Source of the DNA: Acanthochlamys bracteata | Taxonomy: Eukaryota; Streptophyta; Magnoliopsida; Pandanales; Velloziaceae | NCBI GenBank assembly: GCA_019914995.1 | Contig: CM034139.1 | Location: forward strand, 2,768,461 to 2,832,460 | Direction: 5' to 3' | Length of the DNA: 64,000 nucleotides | Part shown: positions 1 through 12,583 of the stretch, one piece after another | How the letters are laid out: each line of letters starts with the position of its first letter | Numbering within the stretch: the first letter of the stretch is position 1 | Notes under the pieces: generated by a model | Seen by the model: the letters and a program-made list of their open reading frames with translations, nothing else | The model's database searches: none | Told to the model about the DNA's origin: nothing | Program-made: the position numbers and the translations under genes

Positions 1-765
1 TAACTGCTTCCTGAATAGAGAGACGATCATTGTTAAGGATGAGGTACATGCCCATCGTTCACTAGGGTGGTACTTATGCTGCTTATAGGGGAGTCGGACA
101 AACCTTCGGCTTACAAATTCGGCCTGATGACGATTGATTTCTATACGCTCTCCCCCGCTCTGCTCTCCCATCGAGTTCGTATCCGTTTTGGCGTCGAAAA
201 CAAATTTAAATTTCTTCTTCTATTTTGAGCATTTTGTTTTTGTTTTGCTTTCTCTGGTTCGACTCTCTAACAATGGATGGACCACTTCATGTTCGCTCCT
301 ATTTCGACGCCCTGAAATTTGGATACCGTGGAAAAGTATACAATCAATGGCGATCCCAAAACATTCACCTCTCTCCTCTCTGGCTCGTTTCTTCCTTTCC
401 TTCTCCCTCAATTTCTTTTTTTTCATATCTTTTTCTTGATACTTTTCTTAAAAGAATGTTTTTTCTTTGAGTGAATTTGCAAAGCTTATTCTTGATTCTT
501 TCAGTGAAATTGCATAAATCTGGCATTGGAATGTTAGAAGAATCAATTAATGCTGGAAGAGAAAATCTGTGTGAATATTCAACAACTATGTTAGAGTTAG
601 ATTTTTAGGCAAATTTTGTTTCGCAGGTCCTTTTTCTTTGATTATATTTGCCTTTCTCAACATTTTTATTGGTTTCATACAAAACACTGAAATCACTGGT
701 AAAAATTTAATCTTAAGATTGACAAAGAATTAAGGTAGAGGGATTTGTTTAGATGAGCTAGGCAA
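1..765 (+). promoter_or_regulatory. 5' flank and probable 5' UTR of the PERK gene
   Basis: No protein-coding gene is supported here; the open frames are short and T-rich. The stretch lies directly upstream of the PERK start codon at 766 and probably holds its promoter and leader. Pyrimidine-rich tracts around 200-460 are compatible with a leader or leader intron, but I cannot place the transcription start. Inference from position only. Confidence 0.4.
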
Positions 766-3700
766 ATGTCAGATGCAACTGCGGTAGCACCGATCTCTTC
801 TCCTCCTGCCGATGACGATTCCGGAGTTTCAGCTCCTCCTCCAACTACAACAGAACCTCCACCCTCAACGTCTCCTCTCCCCGGTCCATCTCCACCGTCG
901 AATTCCGTCCCATCATCACCACCATCACCCTCTACATCTTCTTCCAAAGCAAGTTCACCTCCACCTAGCTCATCTTCCATTCCAACCCCTCTAACACCTC
1001 CGCCGGCTGCTAACAACTCTCCACCACCCGCCAGCCATCCTCCACCACCCCTCACACAACCGCCGCCGCAACCCGATCTTCCACCGCCTCCAACTAGCAA
1101 TGGTAAACCCACATTGCCGCCGCCTCCTCCTAATTTGCCTTCTCCATCTCCACCGGCAGCTGTTGTTTTTCCGCCGCCTTCTAGCAAGGTGTCCCCTCCA
1201 GCACCAACTCCACCCGTTATTGTTCCATCACCACCATTGCCTTTAACTCCACCAGCTCCATCGCAACCTTCTCCACCAATTTTGTCTCCTCCTCCGGTTC
1301 CTACTAGTTCACCTCCAGAACCAGTGAATTCCAGTAAGCCGCCACATTCGGCTGGTTATCCTGCACCATCCAACTCATTAGAGCCCCCTTCACCATCTGG
1401 GGGATCAAGTTCTTCATCTGAAAGTTTGGTATATGGTGTAGTAGCAGTACTTGCTGCAGTAGGTATATTGTCTCTAGTTCTTGGCATAGCACTTGTGTTT
1501 TGCTTGCTAAGAAAGAAGCGGAAGGAAAACCCTCTTGGGTCAGCAGCGTACACTATTCCTCCTGATAAATCTAGACAACAAGGTAGAATTTCTTAACAAT
1601 GCTTTCATTTTGCTTCCTTCCTACTATTTTATGTTGCTTTCGTTTGTTCCTAGAATAATTTGTGTTGCAATAATTCAGCTAAGACAAATGGCTCAACAAC
1701 TGGCTCAGATTTGTATTACTCTTCCAAACCAGTAAGCTCTCCAGGCACTGGAACGAGCTCATATGTTAGTCATGGAAGCTATCCCTACTATGGAATGAAG
1801 GATACTGCTATCTCTAAGTTGTCATTCGCATATGAAGAATTAAGGGATATAACTGGAGGATTTTCTCAAGAAAATCTTCTGGGTCAGGGTGGATTTGGAT
1901 CCGTGTACAAGGGTTGCTTACAAGATGGAAGAATTGTTGCAGTGAAACAACTGAAAGCTGGTGGTGGGCAAGGCGAGAGAGAATTTAAAGCAGAAGTTGA
2001 GATTATCAGCCGTGTTCACCATCGCCATTTAGTCTCTCTGGTTGGGTATTGCGTTGCTGAAAACCATCGGTTGCTTGTTTATGAATTTGTTCCAAATAAA
2101 ACTCTAGAGTATCATCTTCATGGTAACTCTTCTTCTTTTTTTCCCTTCCTTTTTCTCCTTTTTTTGAGAAATATCTTCACTTTAACTTCGTTCATTCCAG
2201 AATTTCTGTCAATGGAGAACAGAAACTTGAAACTGTTAACTATGAAGTTCTGATATTTCCATGTTCTTGAACATCAGGAACGGGGCTTCCTGTCATGGAT
2301 TGGACAAAGCGACTCAAAATTGCTGTTGGATCTGCCCGTGGACTGGCCTACTTGCATGAAGACTGTAAGTAGCACTTTCTTAAACTTCACTTGCTTGACC
2401 TGTAACTATAATACTCTGTTATTCTTATGTAGGTCATCCTCGAATAATCCACAGGGACATAAAATCAGCTAATATTCTTCTGGACAACAATTTTGAAGCA
2501 CAGGCAAGATTTAGCATTTTCTATGATCAAGTTTAATATTGTTAGGTTCATGTTAGTTTATTGATATCTTTCATTAAATCCTCAGGTTGCAGATTTTGGT
2601 CTCGCAAAGCTAACAAATGATACGAACACTCATGTTTCCACTCGTGTTATGGGAACTTTTGGGTAAGTACTGTAAAATTTGTGGCCGAGAGTTTGAAGCT
2701 ATTGTTTGATGGAGCAACTTGGTTTGTATTTGATATCCCTAGAATACAACGTATACACACATCTGAATGTTAAAATACTTGCACTTTCTTAATGCTATGT
2801 TGTTTCTTTTCTTGAAATGCCTAGAGTTTACACTTCATATATAATACATGTTGCCTGGTTCTGCTTGTAATAAACGGTTTTGAGTTTTTACATTAATTTT
2901 AATAGAGTCACAATGAATTTTGCTTTTCGTAGTTGGTACCTGTTAATTTTCCATTTAACAAAAGTTTTCTCTATTTTTGTGCTCTTGTTCTACTTGGCTT
3001 CCCACTGTAGTTGTTTTAAGACATCTTTCTATTGACTAAATAGGGAGGTAATTATTTTGTCGCTTTACATTTTCCCATCCCCAATCTTTCAAATTTCAAT
3101 AACAGCTTCTGGCTTTCTTTTATAGTATTGAGGAGAAAATTGATATCGAACATCAGTCATGACATACTTTTCCTTTTGTGCTTTGAGTCCTTTCATTTTT
3201 TTGAAATTTTCTTTAAATTTTTTAGCTGAAATACACTTGTTGGTGATCTCTGTTTCCAGGCTTCAAGAACAGTTGCCTGGAAGTGCACAACTAAGAAATA
3301 GGTTGTTAGAGTAGGTTCTTCACACAATGTTAGATTATGCAAACCTTAGTACATCAGCTTCTGCGAAAATAAATTCTCAAGTAGTCACTTCTTGGTTAAT
3401 TATTTGCTGGTGTTAACAGTAAACTTGGCCAGTTATTTGAAGTTTTTCATTGATACTTAAAAGCAATGATTCACCTCCTCTGAAATGGAAATTGCATGAA
3501 AAGCTGTTTACTGGCTGTATGAAATTTCAGATACATGGCACCGGAGTACGCGACAAGCGGAAAATTAACTGACAGATCTGATGTATTTTCATTTGGTGTC
3601 GTTCTCCTAGAGCTTCTAACTGGGCGCAAACCTATTGATCCCACTCAACCTTTGGGCGAAGAGAGCTTAGTTGAATGGGTAGGTGCTATTCTTGTCTCCT

Positions 3701-5524
3701 TAATGCTGTGCAGTATATTAGCTTGTCCAACTAAGGTACTAAGCCAAAAAAAGTAGACATGCCAAATGTAAGGTTATTATGTATATCTGAAAAAATGGTA
3801 GTAAAACAGTGGAAGAAAGCAGCACATAAAAAGGTAAAAGTTTTAGTTTCATTTAAAAAGAATTTTTAAAGCCTTACCTTAAGGACATGTATTGAAGCAG
3901 CAAGCAAAAATGAAGTATGCAATCTGTATTTGAAGGATAAACCATTATGTATACCTTAAAAATGGTTTTGTGCATTGATCTCATCTTGGTTCAGTTTCTA
4001 CTCCTTTTTGCTTGTCAACTAAGATCATTTCCTATTTGTGTATTTAAAGGTCCGATGTGTCTAGTACTCCAGTCATAGCTAGCGTCACTTGGATATGCGT
4101 TCTCCCAATCATGCTATGGTTATTTAAAGCATAAACTCATCAAAGTTTTGAATGCTTCTGTTGTAGTTCTGGTGATGAAAACTCCAGAAACAGTAAGTAT
4201 TTTGATGTCAAGAAACAAAGACAGGAAATTTGGTGAAGGCTTCCATACATCTATTGACATTTAGCAAGATCTCTCTCTCTCTCTCTCTCTCTCAAATTAA
4301 AGTTGCCAATGTTTTCTTTCATTAAAATTTTCCAAGCTAAATAAATTTCCAGCAGATGAAGGCTAGTGTGTTACTTTTTTATCACTTCATGTTTGCCGAC
4401 AATCGTGTTTCAACGAACTCCTTTATAGTCTACTACTTTTAAGTGCACTTTTCATATTATCTTGTATTCATTTGTGTTTCCAGGCTCGGCCTATCCTGGT
4501 TCATGCTGTTGAAACTGGAGACTACAAAGAGTTGGTGGATCCTAGGCTTGACAACAATTTCGTGGAAAGCGAAGTTCTCCGAATGATTGAAGCAGCTGCA
4601 GCATGTGTGCGCCATTCAGCTTCTAAGAGGCCTCGTATGGTGCAGGTGCTTTTCTGCTCTTCCTTGCTCCTAACCAAGTTTTCCATTTGGAGAGATACTC
4701 TTGGATCTTTTTTTCTTATTTGAGATGTTTGCATTCTACCTTGGTGCATATTTATGTTAGAGACAAATTTTCCAAATTAAACTTGAAGAAATCTCATATA
4801 TTTCCCCACTTATTATTTATGTGAATAATCGAAATATTCTGGACAATACTGGAATTTGGTTGCTACTCTGTTCTGATATTATTTCTAGTTGATTATATTC
4901 TATGTATCATTGGCTAGTATTGTGCACGTCTCTATATGATAAAATTTCCAGTTATCATGGTTGCAACTAACCTCCGCAAGGGATAAAGGCAAGTCTCTAT
5001 TCTACCAGGTTTTACTACCTTCAGAAATTTCTAGAATGATATCGTAGACAGGTGATTCAATCTTTGCAAAGAAACCTTGTGTTTCCTAAAATGTCTGTTG
5101 ATTAGTTTTTCTTTCAACTCTTAAGCTTCTCACTGCCTCCAAGTTATCCCTTGATAATTTAGTAACTAATAAGGTTTTCTTGAAATTTCATATATAACAT
5201 TAGTTTGCCGACTTAAAACATTCTTGTCTCCAGGTTCTGAGAGCATTGGATAATGAAAGAGAAATGCCTGATCTCAGCAACGGGGTTAAATTTGGCCAGA
5301 GCACCGTTTATAATTCAAGCCAGTACTCTGCCGACATTGAAAATTTCCGCAGGATGGCTTTTGGAGCAGAAGAATTCAGCATCAGCTATAACCAAACGGG
5401 GCAAAGCTCATCACAACAAAGTGGTGACGTACCTGTCGATACGAGTTCAAGAGAGTTCACCTCAGGAGAATCTCCAACGAGTTACAAAGCAGGCGGTTCA
5501 TCTTCTCAAAGCATAAGTTCTTGA
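766..5524 (+). CDS. Proline-rich extensin-like receptor kinase (PERK family), eight exons
   Basis: Plasma-membrane Ser/Thr receptor kinase, thought in this family to sense cell-wall state. Coding exons read as 766-1582, 1679-2122, 2278-2364, 2433-2503, 2586-2662, 3531-3678, 4484-4645 and 5234-5524; they join in frame to 698 aa, normal for PERKs. Residues 1-220 are Pro/Ser-rich with many PPP/SPP runs and no obvious signal peptide, as is usual in PERKs. A single membrane helix lies at about 222-248 and is followed by RKKRK. The kinase domain has the glycine loop GQGGFG (341-346), VAVK with Lys362, HRD (456-458), DFG (476-478) and APE (502-504), so it should be active. The tail carries PDLSNG, RRMAFG and a Ser-rich end. 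All introns are GT-AG except intron 4 (2504-2585), which begins GC. I cannot assign the PERK paralogue number. Confidence 0.95.
4268..4294. repeat. CT dinucleotide microsatellite in PERK intron 6
   Basis: An uninterrupted run of about 13 CT/TC units inside intron 6 (3679-4483). It is a simple sequence repeat, probably length-polymorphic and far from both splice sites. Confidence 0.9.
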
Positions 5525-5790
5525 TTTTAAAATGAGTGCTCCACCAAAGTGTGAAAAGTTACTAGAGTTTTCCTTTGACAACATAGCAGCAGTAGAAACC
5601 AGTTGAAGTTCGTGATTCGGCAGGCAGTACAAAAGTAATGGGGTGATTTTACATCTATCAGATGTTAAGCTCTTTACGTAATATCGTAGATGTACAAATT
5701 CTACTTCCTTCAGGGATTTGTTGGCTTTCTTTCTTGTGAGGTTCTGATATTGAATTTTGTTCAGTACATACATAACATATCAAGTCAGTT
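5525..5790 (+). other. Probable 3' UTR of the PERK gene
   Basis: About 260 bases of moderate composition directly after the PERK TGA, before the sequence turns strongly AT-rich near 6040. No coding potential on either strand. The poly(A) site cannot be fixed from sequence alone. Confidence 0.45.
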
Positions 5791-7067
5791 GCTTACATTC
5801 TACTTGAAAAAAAGAAGTTGAAAATTGCTGCAGTGAAAATGGTAATTGCTTACAGCAGCTGTTTGTATCAAAAACGGAGTCAGCGATCAATTGGCGTGTA
5901 ATAATGGAATTGATTATGAATTGATTTCAACACTGTATAATTAATTCTTTTTCCTTTTTTATCTCTTCCAAAAAGGATGAAGACTTGCGAGTGATTTCAA
6001 CACGGCAGGTACACCAGAAAAGCCCAGTTATTCTAGAAACACTTTGAGGCTATATTTGACTAAATTTAAATTTAAAATATTTCTAGCAAAATTTGCGGTT
6101 TATATTTTTTTTGAGAAAAATGACTATTTAATTTTTGATTAAAAAATTATTTTTTCTGAATTCTATTTGGATAAATTTTATTATTTAAAATTTTTTATAA
6201 GAAATAATAAAAAATATGTTTGACTAAGCTTATATAGATGAATGAAATATATAATATTTAGAATATCCTTAGGTATATAATAAACGATATATTGTTAAAG
6301 TTTTTAATCTATTTTCATATATTATCTAGTTTTTTAATTAATTTATAACATATTTTAAAATATTTTTTGTTTAATATTTTATATAATATTTATTAATCTA
6401 TTAATAAATTTATTATTATTATTATTATTAATTTTGTAATAATATTTAAAATTACTTTAAATATATAAATATTCTATTATTTAATATAATAATAATTAAT
6501 AAATTGGTTAAATGAATAAATAATACACTAATATATTAGCAACTTTAAGCAAACTTTTAATTAAAAATAATACAGTCATACAATTAACAGCTCAGAAATC
6601 ATACATAAAAACAAATACAATTATAACATTCATAAATGCTGTGTTTATATTTCATTTGCAATTGCATCACGGCATACGATGCACTCTGCATCTCTCTGGT
6701 CAATATTGTTTTCGAGTTGAACGTACAATTCACAATGAGATTAGGGTTTCAATTTAATGGAGCACATACAACATAGCGCTAGATAAGTTGATCTAAAGCT
6801 ATTATTATATAATTGTTTAAACATATAAACATTCATATAATTGCAAGCCTAGGATTATCTATATAAATATTCATATAACTATATAAACATACTATGCCTT
6901 TTGCATTCGTGTGTCAAGTCATTGTCCAACATGAATAACGATTCTTCACTCACCAAACAAAAATGTTATAATTGTTTGAATGAAAACAACATGTAGTAAG
7001 CCGGAAATTCATGTCATCTAAAGGTTTACTAGATTAAGTAAAATAATTATTGTTGTCCTAAATCAGA
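5791..7067. other. AT-rich intergenic stretch, no gene seen
   Basis: Low-complexity AT-rich DNA, especially 6060-6560, with a short ATT run near 6410-6430. It resembles the interior of the AT-rich MITEs found elsewhere in the window, but no clear terminal repeats or target duplication could be matched. No coding signal. Confidence 0.5.
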
Positions 7068-7173
7068 GAAATTTGCATAGCACATACAGAAAATACTATT
7101 TTTCTAGCTTCAGTTTCCACTAGGCATGAATTATTAGAAAAATAGTATTTTCTGTATGTGCTACGCAAATTTC
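7068..7173. repeat. Near-perfect 39-bp inverted repeat (hairpin) with 28-base loop
   Basis: The left arm 7068-7106 (starting GAAATTTGCATAGCACATAC) and right arm 7135-7173 are reverse complements with a single mismatch. In minus-strand RNA the mismatch would be a G:U pair, so that transcript would fold as a continuous 39-bp stem. It could be a small fold-back element, a recent inverted duplication, or a small-RNA precursor. No transcript evidence is available. Confidence 0.8.
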
Positions 7174-7719
7174 TAGCTGAAGAATTTATTAGAACTCCAC
7201 AGAAACTCAAGAATCCATTCAAGTTTTAAACTGCACACTAGAAAAAGAAAAGCAAACCCCATCCAATTTTTAGCCTAACGCAAACTTTAAACAAAAGCAC
7301 ACAGTGGGAGTTTAAATAATTTCTATTAAATTTTTAGCCATAGAACACAACTTCATCACACATAAGGCAAATTTTCAGCCACAGAAACACACAGCTTCAA
7401 GAACCCTACCTTCATCACCTTCAAAGTTAGCCAAGCAAAAATATTCCCATATCATTCAAAACAACAGAGAAGAATCATCCCAGCAATTTCTATTAAACCC
7501 CAAAAGGAAAGAAAATGAAACAACAACAACAATAATATAAAACTAATCAAACCTTCAAGACCAAATTAAAAAAAAGAAAAGAAAAAGAATCACAAAGATA
7601 TCATTATCAATAGCTACAAAAATCAAGGATGCCTTCGCAGCAAAGTTGCATGTTGTTTTCATTCAAATAAAAACTCTTATAAGTTGGTCAAAGTTATGAA
7701 TAATTGAACATTTGAATGG

Positions 7720-7880
7720 GCATGCATAGCACCGCAATGTAAATGTGTGTAGCAATAACAATAACAAAGCATAGGACTAGTTGATCTCAAAACAGTGAGC
7801 ACATATAAACAATAACAATATACACAACAATAAGAATAACAAAGCATAGCAATGCAATCCAATTCAGTGATTAACGTATT
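7720..7880. repeat. Partial minisatellite array, same family as at 12584-12830
   Basis: Contains AGCAATAACAATAACAAAGC and AACAAAGCATAGCAATGC blocks that recur, in the same order, in the roughly 70-bp array at 12584-12830. About two degenerate units are visible. The two arrays bracket the gypsy-like region and may be remains of related parts of the same element. Confidence 0.65.
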
Positions 7881-8479
7881 ATGTACCGAAAATAACTAAC
7901 ACTATAATTATTTGACTTGAAAGAGTGAATGCTAAAACTAAAAAAAATAAAACAAACAAAAACTAACACTTATAAGATGTCAATAACTTAAACGTTATGG
8001 TATTTGATTTTCCCGTAACTAATCCAATTTAATTTCGTAATCATGCTATCTCAAAGATTATAATCTTTATTGACAGTTACAAAATCCTAATTTGTTTGAT
8101 ATTCTTTCCCAAACTATACCAAAAATACTTTCATGCAATAACTCATTATATCTCTATGTGGATTAACATACAAGAAAGCTTATTAAAATCTGTGCCATTC
8201 TAGATTAACTACACATACTATAAGAGTACATTTCTATTTCTCATGCAATTCATGGCATTCATCACAAAAGTTAATTCATACATCGCATCTCAGTCTCAAT
8301 ACGAATCTTAAATCGATTAAATATTGACCAGATACTCAAAAGCATTAAGCATGATAATGAATACTTAATAAACAATTATAAAATTTCAAATAACATATAA
8401 TTAAGAATTAAATCATCATACTTAGACTACATCATAGTCCTAATAAAGAGAAATTTAGTTCATATTTTTTAGACTAAAA

Positions 8480-10433
8480 AAACAAAGAGAAACATAAGAG
8501 ATAGAATAAAGAACCCTCAACAAAAAGTGGTGTCGAGCGAACTGCTGTCTCTTTTTTTTGCTCTGTGCTTCTGTCTGTCCTTCTCTCTGTTCCAGCAGTA
8601 AGAACCCAAGAGTAAACTCTAGATCAGCCGCCTATGCTCCTCCTCTGTTGCTCCTCCCCTCTTAAAATCCCCAAATTGACTCTAAATTAAGATTTTTCTT
8701 TCCAAAAATAGCTAGGTGCAATCTAGCTAATCCGAAGTCTCTATCCACCTGTTTGTCTGCACCATCTTGGAATCTGTTTGGTCTCTGGAAAATATATAAA
8801 AATATGAAAATTTAAGATCAATGTCTTACGTTTCTAATAATATATCACACATATTATTTAAAAATCAAGAAGGCCTTCGAGTGCAATTGTTTCAGAAACT
8901 GCGCACATGATTCGGATCTGCATTGTATCTCAACTTTTTCTATGAATATCCATTAGATGGTTAAATATGAAATAATTCATGGACTAACTTGAATGTCTTG
9001 GCTTTCAAATCCAGTTGACCGTTCAAAAAAACTTCACAAATAATTTAATTTTTCATGAAAAACGCTTAGATTGTACGAAATTGCTGGAAAAAAAAGAGAG
9101 TTAAGGTTCTTATTTATTTATTTTCTATATAAAATAAAGCATATATGATGTAATAGTACATAATATATGTATATATTTAAACACATCAAACATCCCACGC
9201 TTAACTTTTGCTTGCCCTAGAGCAACAAAAATTATTAATATTCATGTACTTTGGTTGGATTTCGTAACACCACTATCTTTAGATCTATTATTGAATTCAT
9301 AACTCATGAAATTTTTTCAAAGCACAACAAATCATATTTTCTTAATCATATACACACTTGTTCACATGCTAACAAACAATTTAAGACAAGAAAGCTAAAC
9401 CAAAATGGTCAAGAAGCTCATTTGCATATTTTGATATCTGCAACTTTTGTAGTCTCCATATCGAAGTTTAAATCGAGTAAGTCAAAGTATCTAATCATTT
9501 GAATTCCCCTTTCGTCTCCAAGACTTAGGGAGGCATATTATTATTTTCTTCCTTTTTTCCTTTTTTTAAAGACTCACAATCGATAGCTTTTACACTATCA
9601 CGAAGATAACTCGCTTCCCTAGTAGATTATCTCTTAAATATTGGTGGTACATATGGCCAAGTTACTCAAAGCTAACTTTCATACTTTCATTTAGGTAGTT
9701 TTTTTGACTAGACAAGCTTGAATAGTGCAATGTCTTTTATGGAGACAATAGTTGGGAATAAATTTCTAGTATATAGTAATGTCTTTTATGGAGACAATCG
9801 TTGGGAACAGAATTCTAATATATATAGTCAATGCTCAATGTAATTTCTCAATCAAACACTACGTTAGTTTCAAATCTCAAAATGGCAACAAGGGCAAATC
9901 AATTATCTAAGCCACTAATGATTACAAATTTAAGCTAACAAATACCATAGTGATCACTAGTTTACATAAGAATTAGTTTTAAAATAGCTATGTATTTAGT
10001 CCATTTGCAAAAATTAAGACTCAAGACAAAAAAATTTCATCATAAGTAGTGTACTCTAACTAACCAGCAACAAAAACATAAACATTATGAACATTTCTCT
10101 ACCCCCACACTTGAAACTAACATTGTACTCAATGTGTATATAACAAAAATATAAGAAAGAGGAAAGGTTAGAAAGTAGTTCTATTTTTTGTGCTTATTCA
10201 CTCAATGTTCCTTATGCTTATGCCCATTTGTGATGTTTTTCTTTGTCATTAAAATTTTATTAGAACTAAAACAAAGATATACACATAAAACTAAATGAAA
10301 AACTCAAAATAGATGAAACTAAAGTATGAAAAAATTGGGTTACCTCCTAATAAGCGCTTTTTCTGTAGTCTATAGCTTGAGTTTTTCTTTTCCTCTATAC
10401 CGGCTTAAGCTCGAATGTAAGAGGTTTCAGACG
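8480..10433 (-). mobile_element. Probable 3'/non-coding part of a Ty3/gypsy-type element (minus strand)
   Basis: No intact gene. Several phrases are of the kind found in gag-pol-adjacent non-coding DNA of large plant gypsy elements: CCCACGCTTAACTTTTGCTT near 9192, CCCACACTTGAAACTAACAT near 10102 and TTGGGTTACCTCCTAATAAG near 10335. A tandem duplication of about 49 bp lies at 9729-9828. The stretch is continuous with the gag-protease relic after allowing for the hAT insertion at 10442. LTR ends were not identified, so the boundaries are approximate. Confidence 0.4.
9729..9828. repeat. Two-copy tandem duplication, unit about 49-51 bp
   Basis: Units 9729-9777 and 9778-9828 share AATGTCTTTTATGGAGACAA and a common downstream part with a few substitutions. 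A local slippage or replication duplication inside the retroelement-like tract. Confidence 0.8.
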
Positions 10434-10441
10434 TGTAGAAC

Positions 10442-11221
10442 TATGGTTGATAAAATCCCGATTTAAATCTTAAAATCTTACAATTTTACGATTTTATATC
10501 GACAAAACGATCCTACTTGATAAAAGATCCCGATCTTACTTTCAATCTTTAAGATCCTGATCTTAATTCTAAAATCTTTAAGATCTCGATTTTACTTGCG
10601 ATTTTACGATTTCAACTTATAAAAAATTTTCATAAATCAGGAGAGCTATCGAGAATTTTGAGCGAAACTGGAATAACTAAAAAAGATCAATCGTTCGTTT
10701 ATACCGAGTGTAGTTGTGTTTGGTTTATTTTGTGAGTGATTTATTATGGAGCAAAATATTTTCTGTATAGTGGTATTTTAGATTATATATTTTCTCTTTA
10801 TTTTGAGGTGATAAAAGTGATTGTTTGACGCTTAATTAATTGATTACATAAGAAATTGAATTTTCTAAATATGGTATAACTATATAAGTGTACATTTACA
10901 AAATAATGACATAATCTGTAAAGATATTATGATAATAAGCTAAATAAATATAAAAAATTATTAATGATATAGTTCATTTGAACCACAAATATGAACATTG
11001 TTAATTTATTACATTAAGATGAAATTTAAGAAAATTTATGTCTTAATTTTCAACATTTTTTTAATAAGTACAACCTAAAATTTTAAAAGTATTAAATAAT
11101 TTTATAAAAATTTTATTAATAAGTAAGATCGTAAGATCTTACGATCTTATTTAAAATATCGATTTTACGATCATACACAAGTGGAACGATCCTACATAAA
11201 ATCCCAATCTTGACAATCTTG
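10442..11221. mobile_element. Non-autonomous hAT-type element, copy 1 (780 bp), with 8-bp TSD
   Basis: Bounded by identical 8-bp direct repeats TGTAGAAC at 10434-10441 and 11222-11229, the target-duplication length typical of hAT elements. The ends are imperfect inverted repeats (TATGGTTGATAAAATCCC at the left, ACAATCTTG at the right), with subterminal clusters of GATTTTACGATC / AAGATCTTACGATC-like motifs on both sides, as expected for transposase-binding sites. There is no coding capacity. A second copy with an independent TSD is at 22903-23633. It interrupts the minus-strand gypsy relic, so it inserted later than that element. Confidence 0.85.
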
Positions 11222-12560
11222 TGTAGAACTGTTCCAGAAGGTCTTGCAAGATCCTCAATATTTGGCATTTTTCTGCATGGCGATGAAGGTTGTAAGTAGT
11301 TCCGCACATGCCTTAATTTCTTCACTTTTTGTCTTAGTAGTTTCAGCATGGATACTACAAGCCGCAAGAGGATCACTTGGCTGGTCCAGCTTGGGTGCCG
11401 ACCACCATTTGGTCAACTAATTCAATTCAAAAACAATTATCATGATTGGATGGAGACTTCACCGTTTTTAAACACATTGAAAGTGACTTGATCATTTTGT
11501 ACTCTCAAAATCAATTTCTCTTGCCGTACATCAATTAGAGCTCCCCCAGTAGCTAGGAATTGTCGGCCTAAAATAATTGGTATATCTTGATCCTCTTCCA
11601 TATCTACTATAAGAAAATTAGTGGGAAATATGAATTTATCAACTTTCACTAGCACAACCTCAAGTATGCCTCATGGCTATCTAATAGATCGATCCGCTAA
11701 TTGAAGAAAACTGTAGTTGCTTTTGGTTCTCCCAAACCTAATATTCTGTAAATAAGCAAGGGCATTAAATTAACCCTTGCACCTAAATCACATAAAGCTT
11801 TTTCAAAGTGAGAGTTTTCAATAGTGTAAGGTATAGTAAAACTCCATGGATTTTTTTAGCTTTGGTGGCAATTTATTTTGCAAGGTAGCACTATACTCCT
11901 CACTTAGCATCACCGTTTCATAGTCCTCCAGTTTTCATTTGTTGGACAAAATCTCTTTCATGAACTTTATGTAGCTTGGCATTTGCTCTAACGCATCTGC
12001 AAAAGTAATGTTAATATGCAACTTCTTAAACACTTTAATAAATTTAGAGAATTGCTTATCTAATTTAGTCTTTCGATGACGTTGAGGAAATAGAATCGGT
12101 GGCACGTAAGACTTGGTCGGTGCTACTATTTGGTGTTGTGCAATCTTTGAGCTTTCTTCGTTCGCTGATTTGGTGGCATTCTCCTGTGATTCCTTGTTGT
12201 TCTGTCATAATCCAGTAGCTGATTTGGATGAAAAAATTCAGGTTGTTCCCTTAACTCCTTACTGTTCATTGTTGGTGTTTCAAGAACCTTCCCACTTCGA
12301 AGTGCAATTGCATGCACTTACTCCTTAGGATTTACCTTAGTGTTGCTTGGTAAAGAACCTTGTGATCTTCCAGATAACAAGCTTACTATTTGACCCATTT
12401 GCACCTTAAGGCTTCATATAGAGGTAGCTTGATTTTGTAAAATTGATTCTGTTTTAACCATGAATTGGGCAAGGACATCTTCCATTGGTGTTTTAGTCAC
12501 TGCTTGCTGCTTAAATCGAGGAGGGTTCCTAGAATAACTTATTAAGTTATTCAAATGAGC
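11222..12560 (-). pseudogene. Ty3/gypsy (Athila/Tat-like) gag-protease relic
   Basis: Decayed minus-strand retrotransposon coding sequence. Readable from 5' to 3' on the minus strand: a gag end with AIALRSGKVL (about 12290), a linker with KLDKQFSKFIKVFKKLHI and DALEQMPSY, a protease-like segment where DLGA-type residues are followed by NLMPL, then VKVDKFIFPTNFLIVDMEED, IPIILGRQFLATGGALIDV and VTFNVF (11440-11655). These phrases are characteristic of plant gypsy proteases. Several stops and frameshifts interrupt them, so it cannot make a polyprotein. The pro-RT linker with LTFELKP resumes beyond the hAT insertion near 10400. Confidence 0.85.
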
Positions 12561-12583
12561 AACTATAAACAACAACATCATGC

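Noticed and set aside
134-470. Overlapping plus-strand frames upstream of PERK
   Set aside because: T-rich, no domain, likely leader/promoter sequence; no conserved residues.
693-1187. 164-codon Gly-rich frame on the minus strand
   Set aside because: Antisense of the proline-codon-rich PERK extracellular domain; CC-rich codons read as glycine on the other strand.
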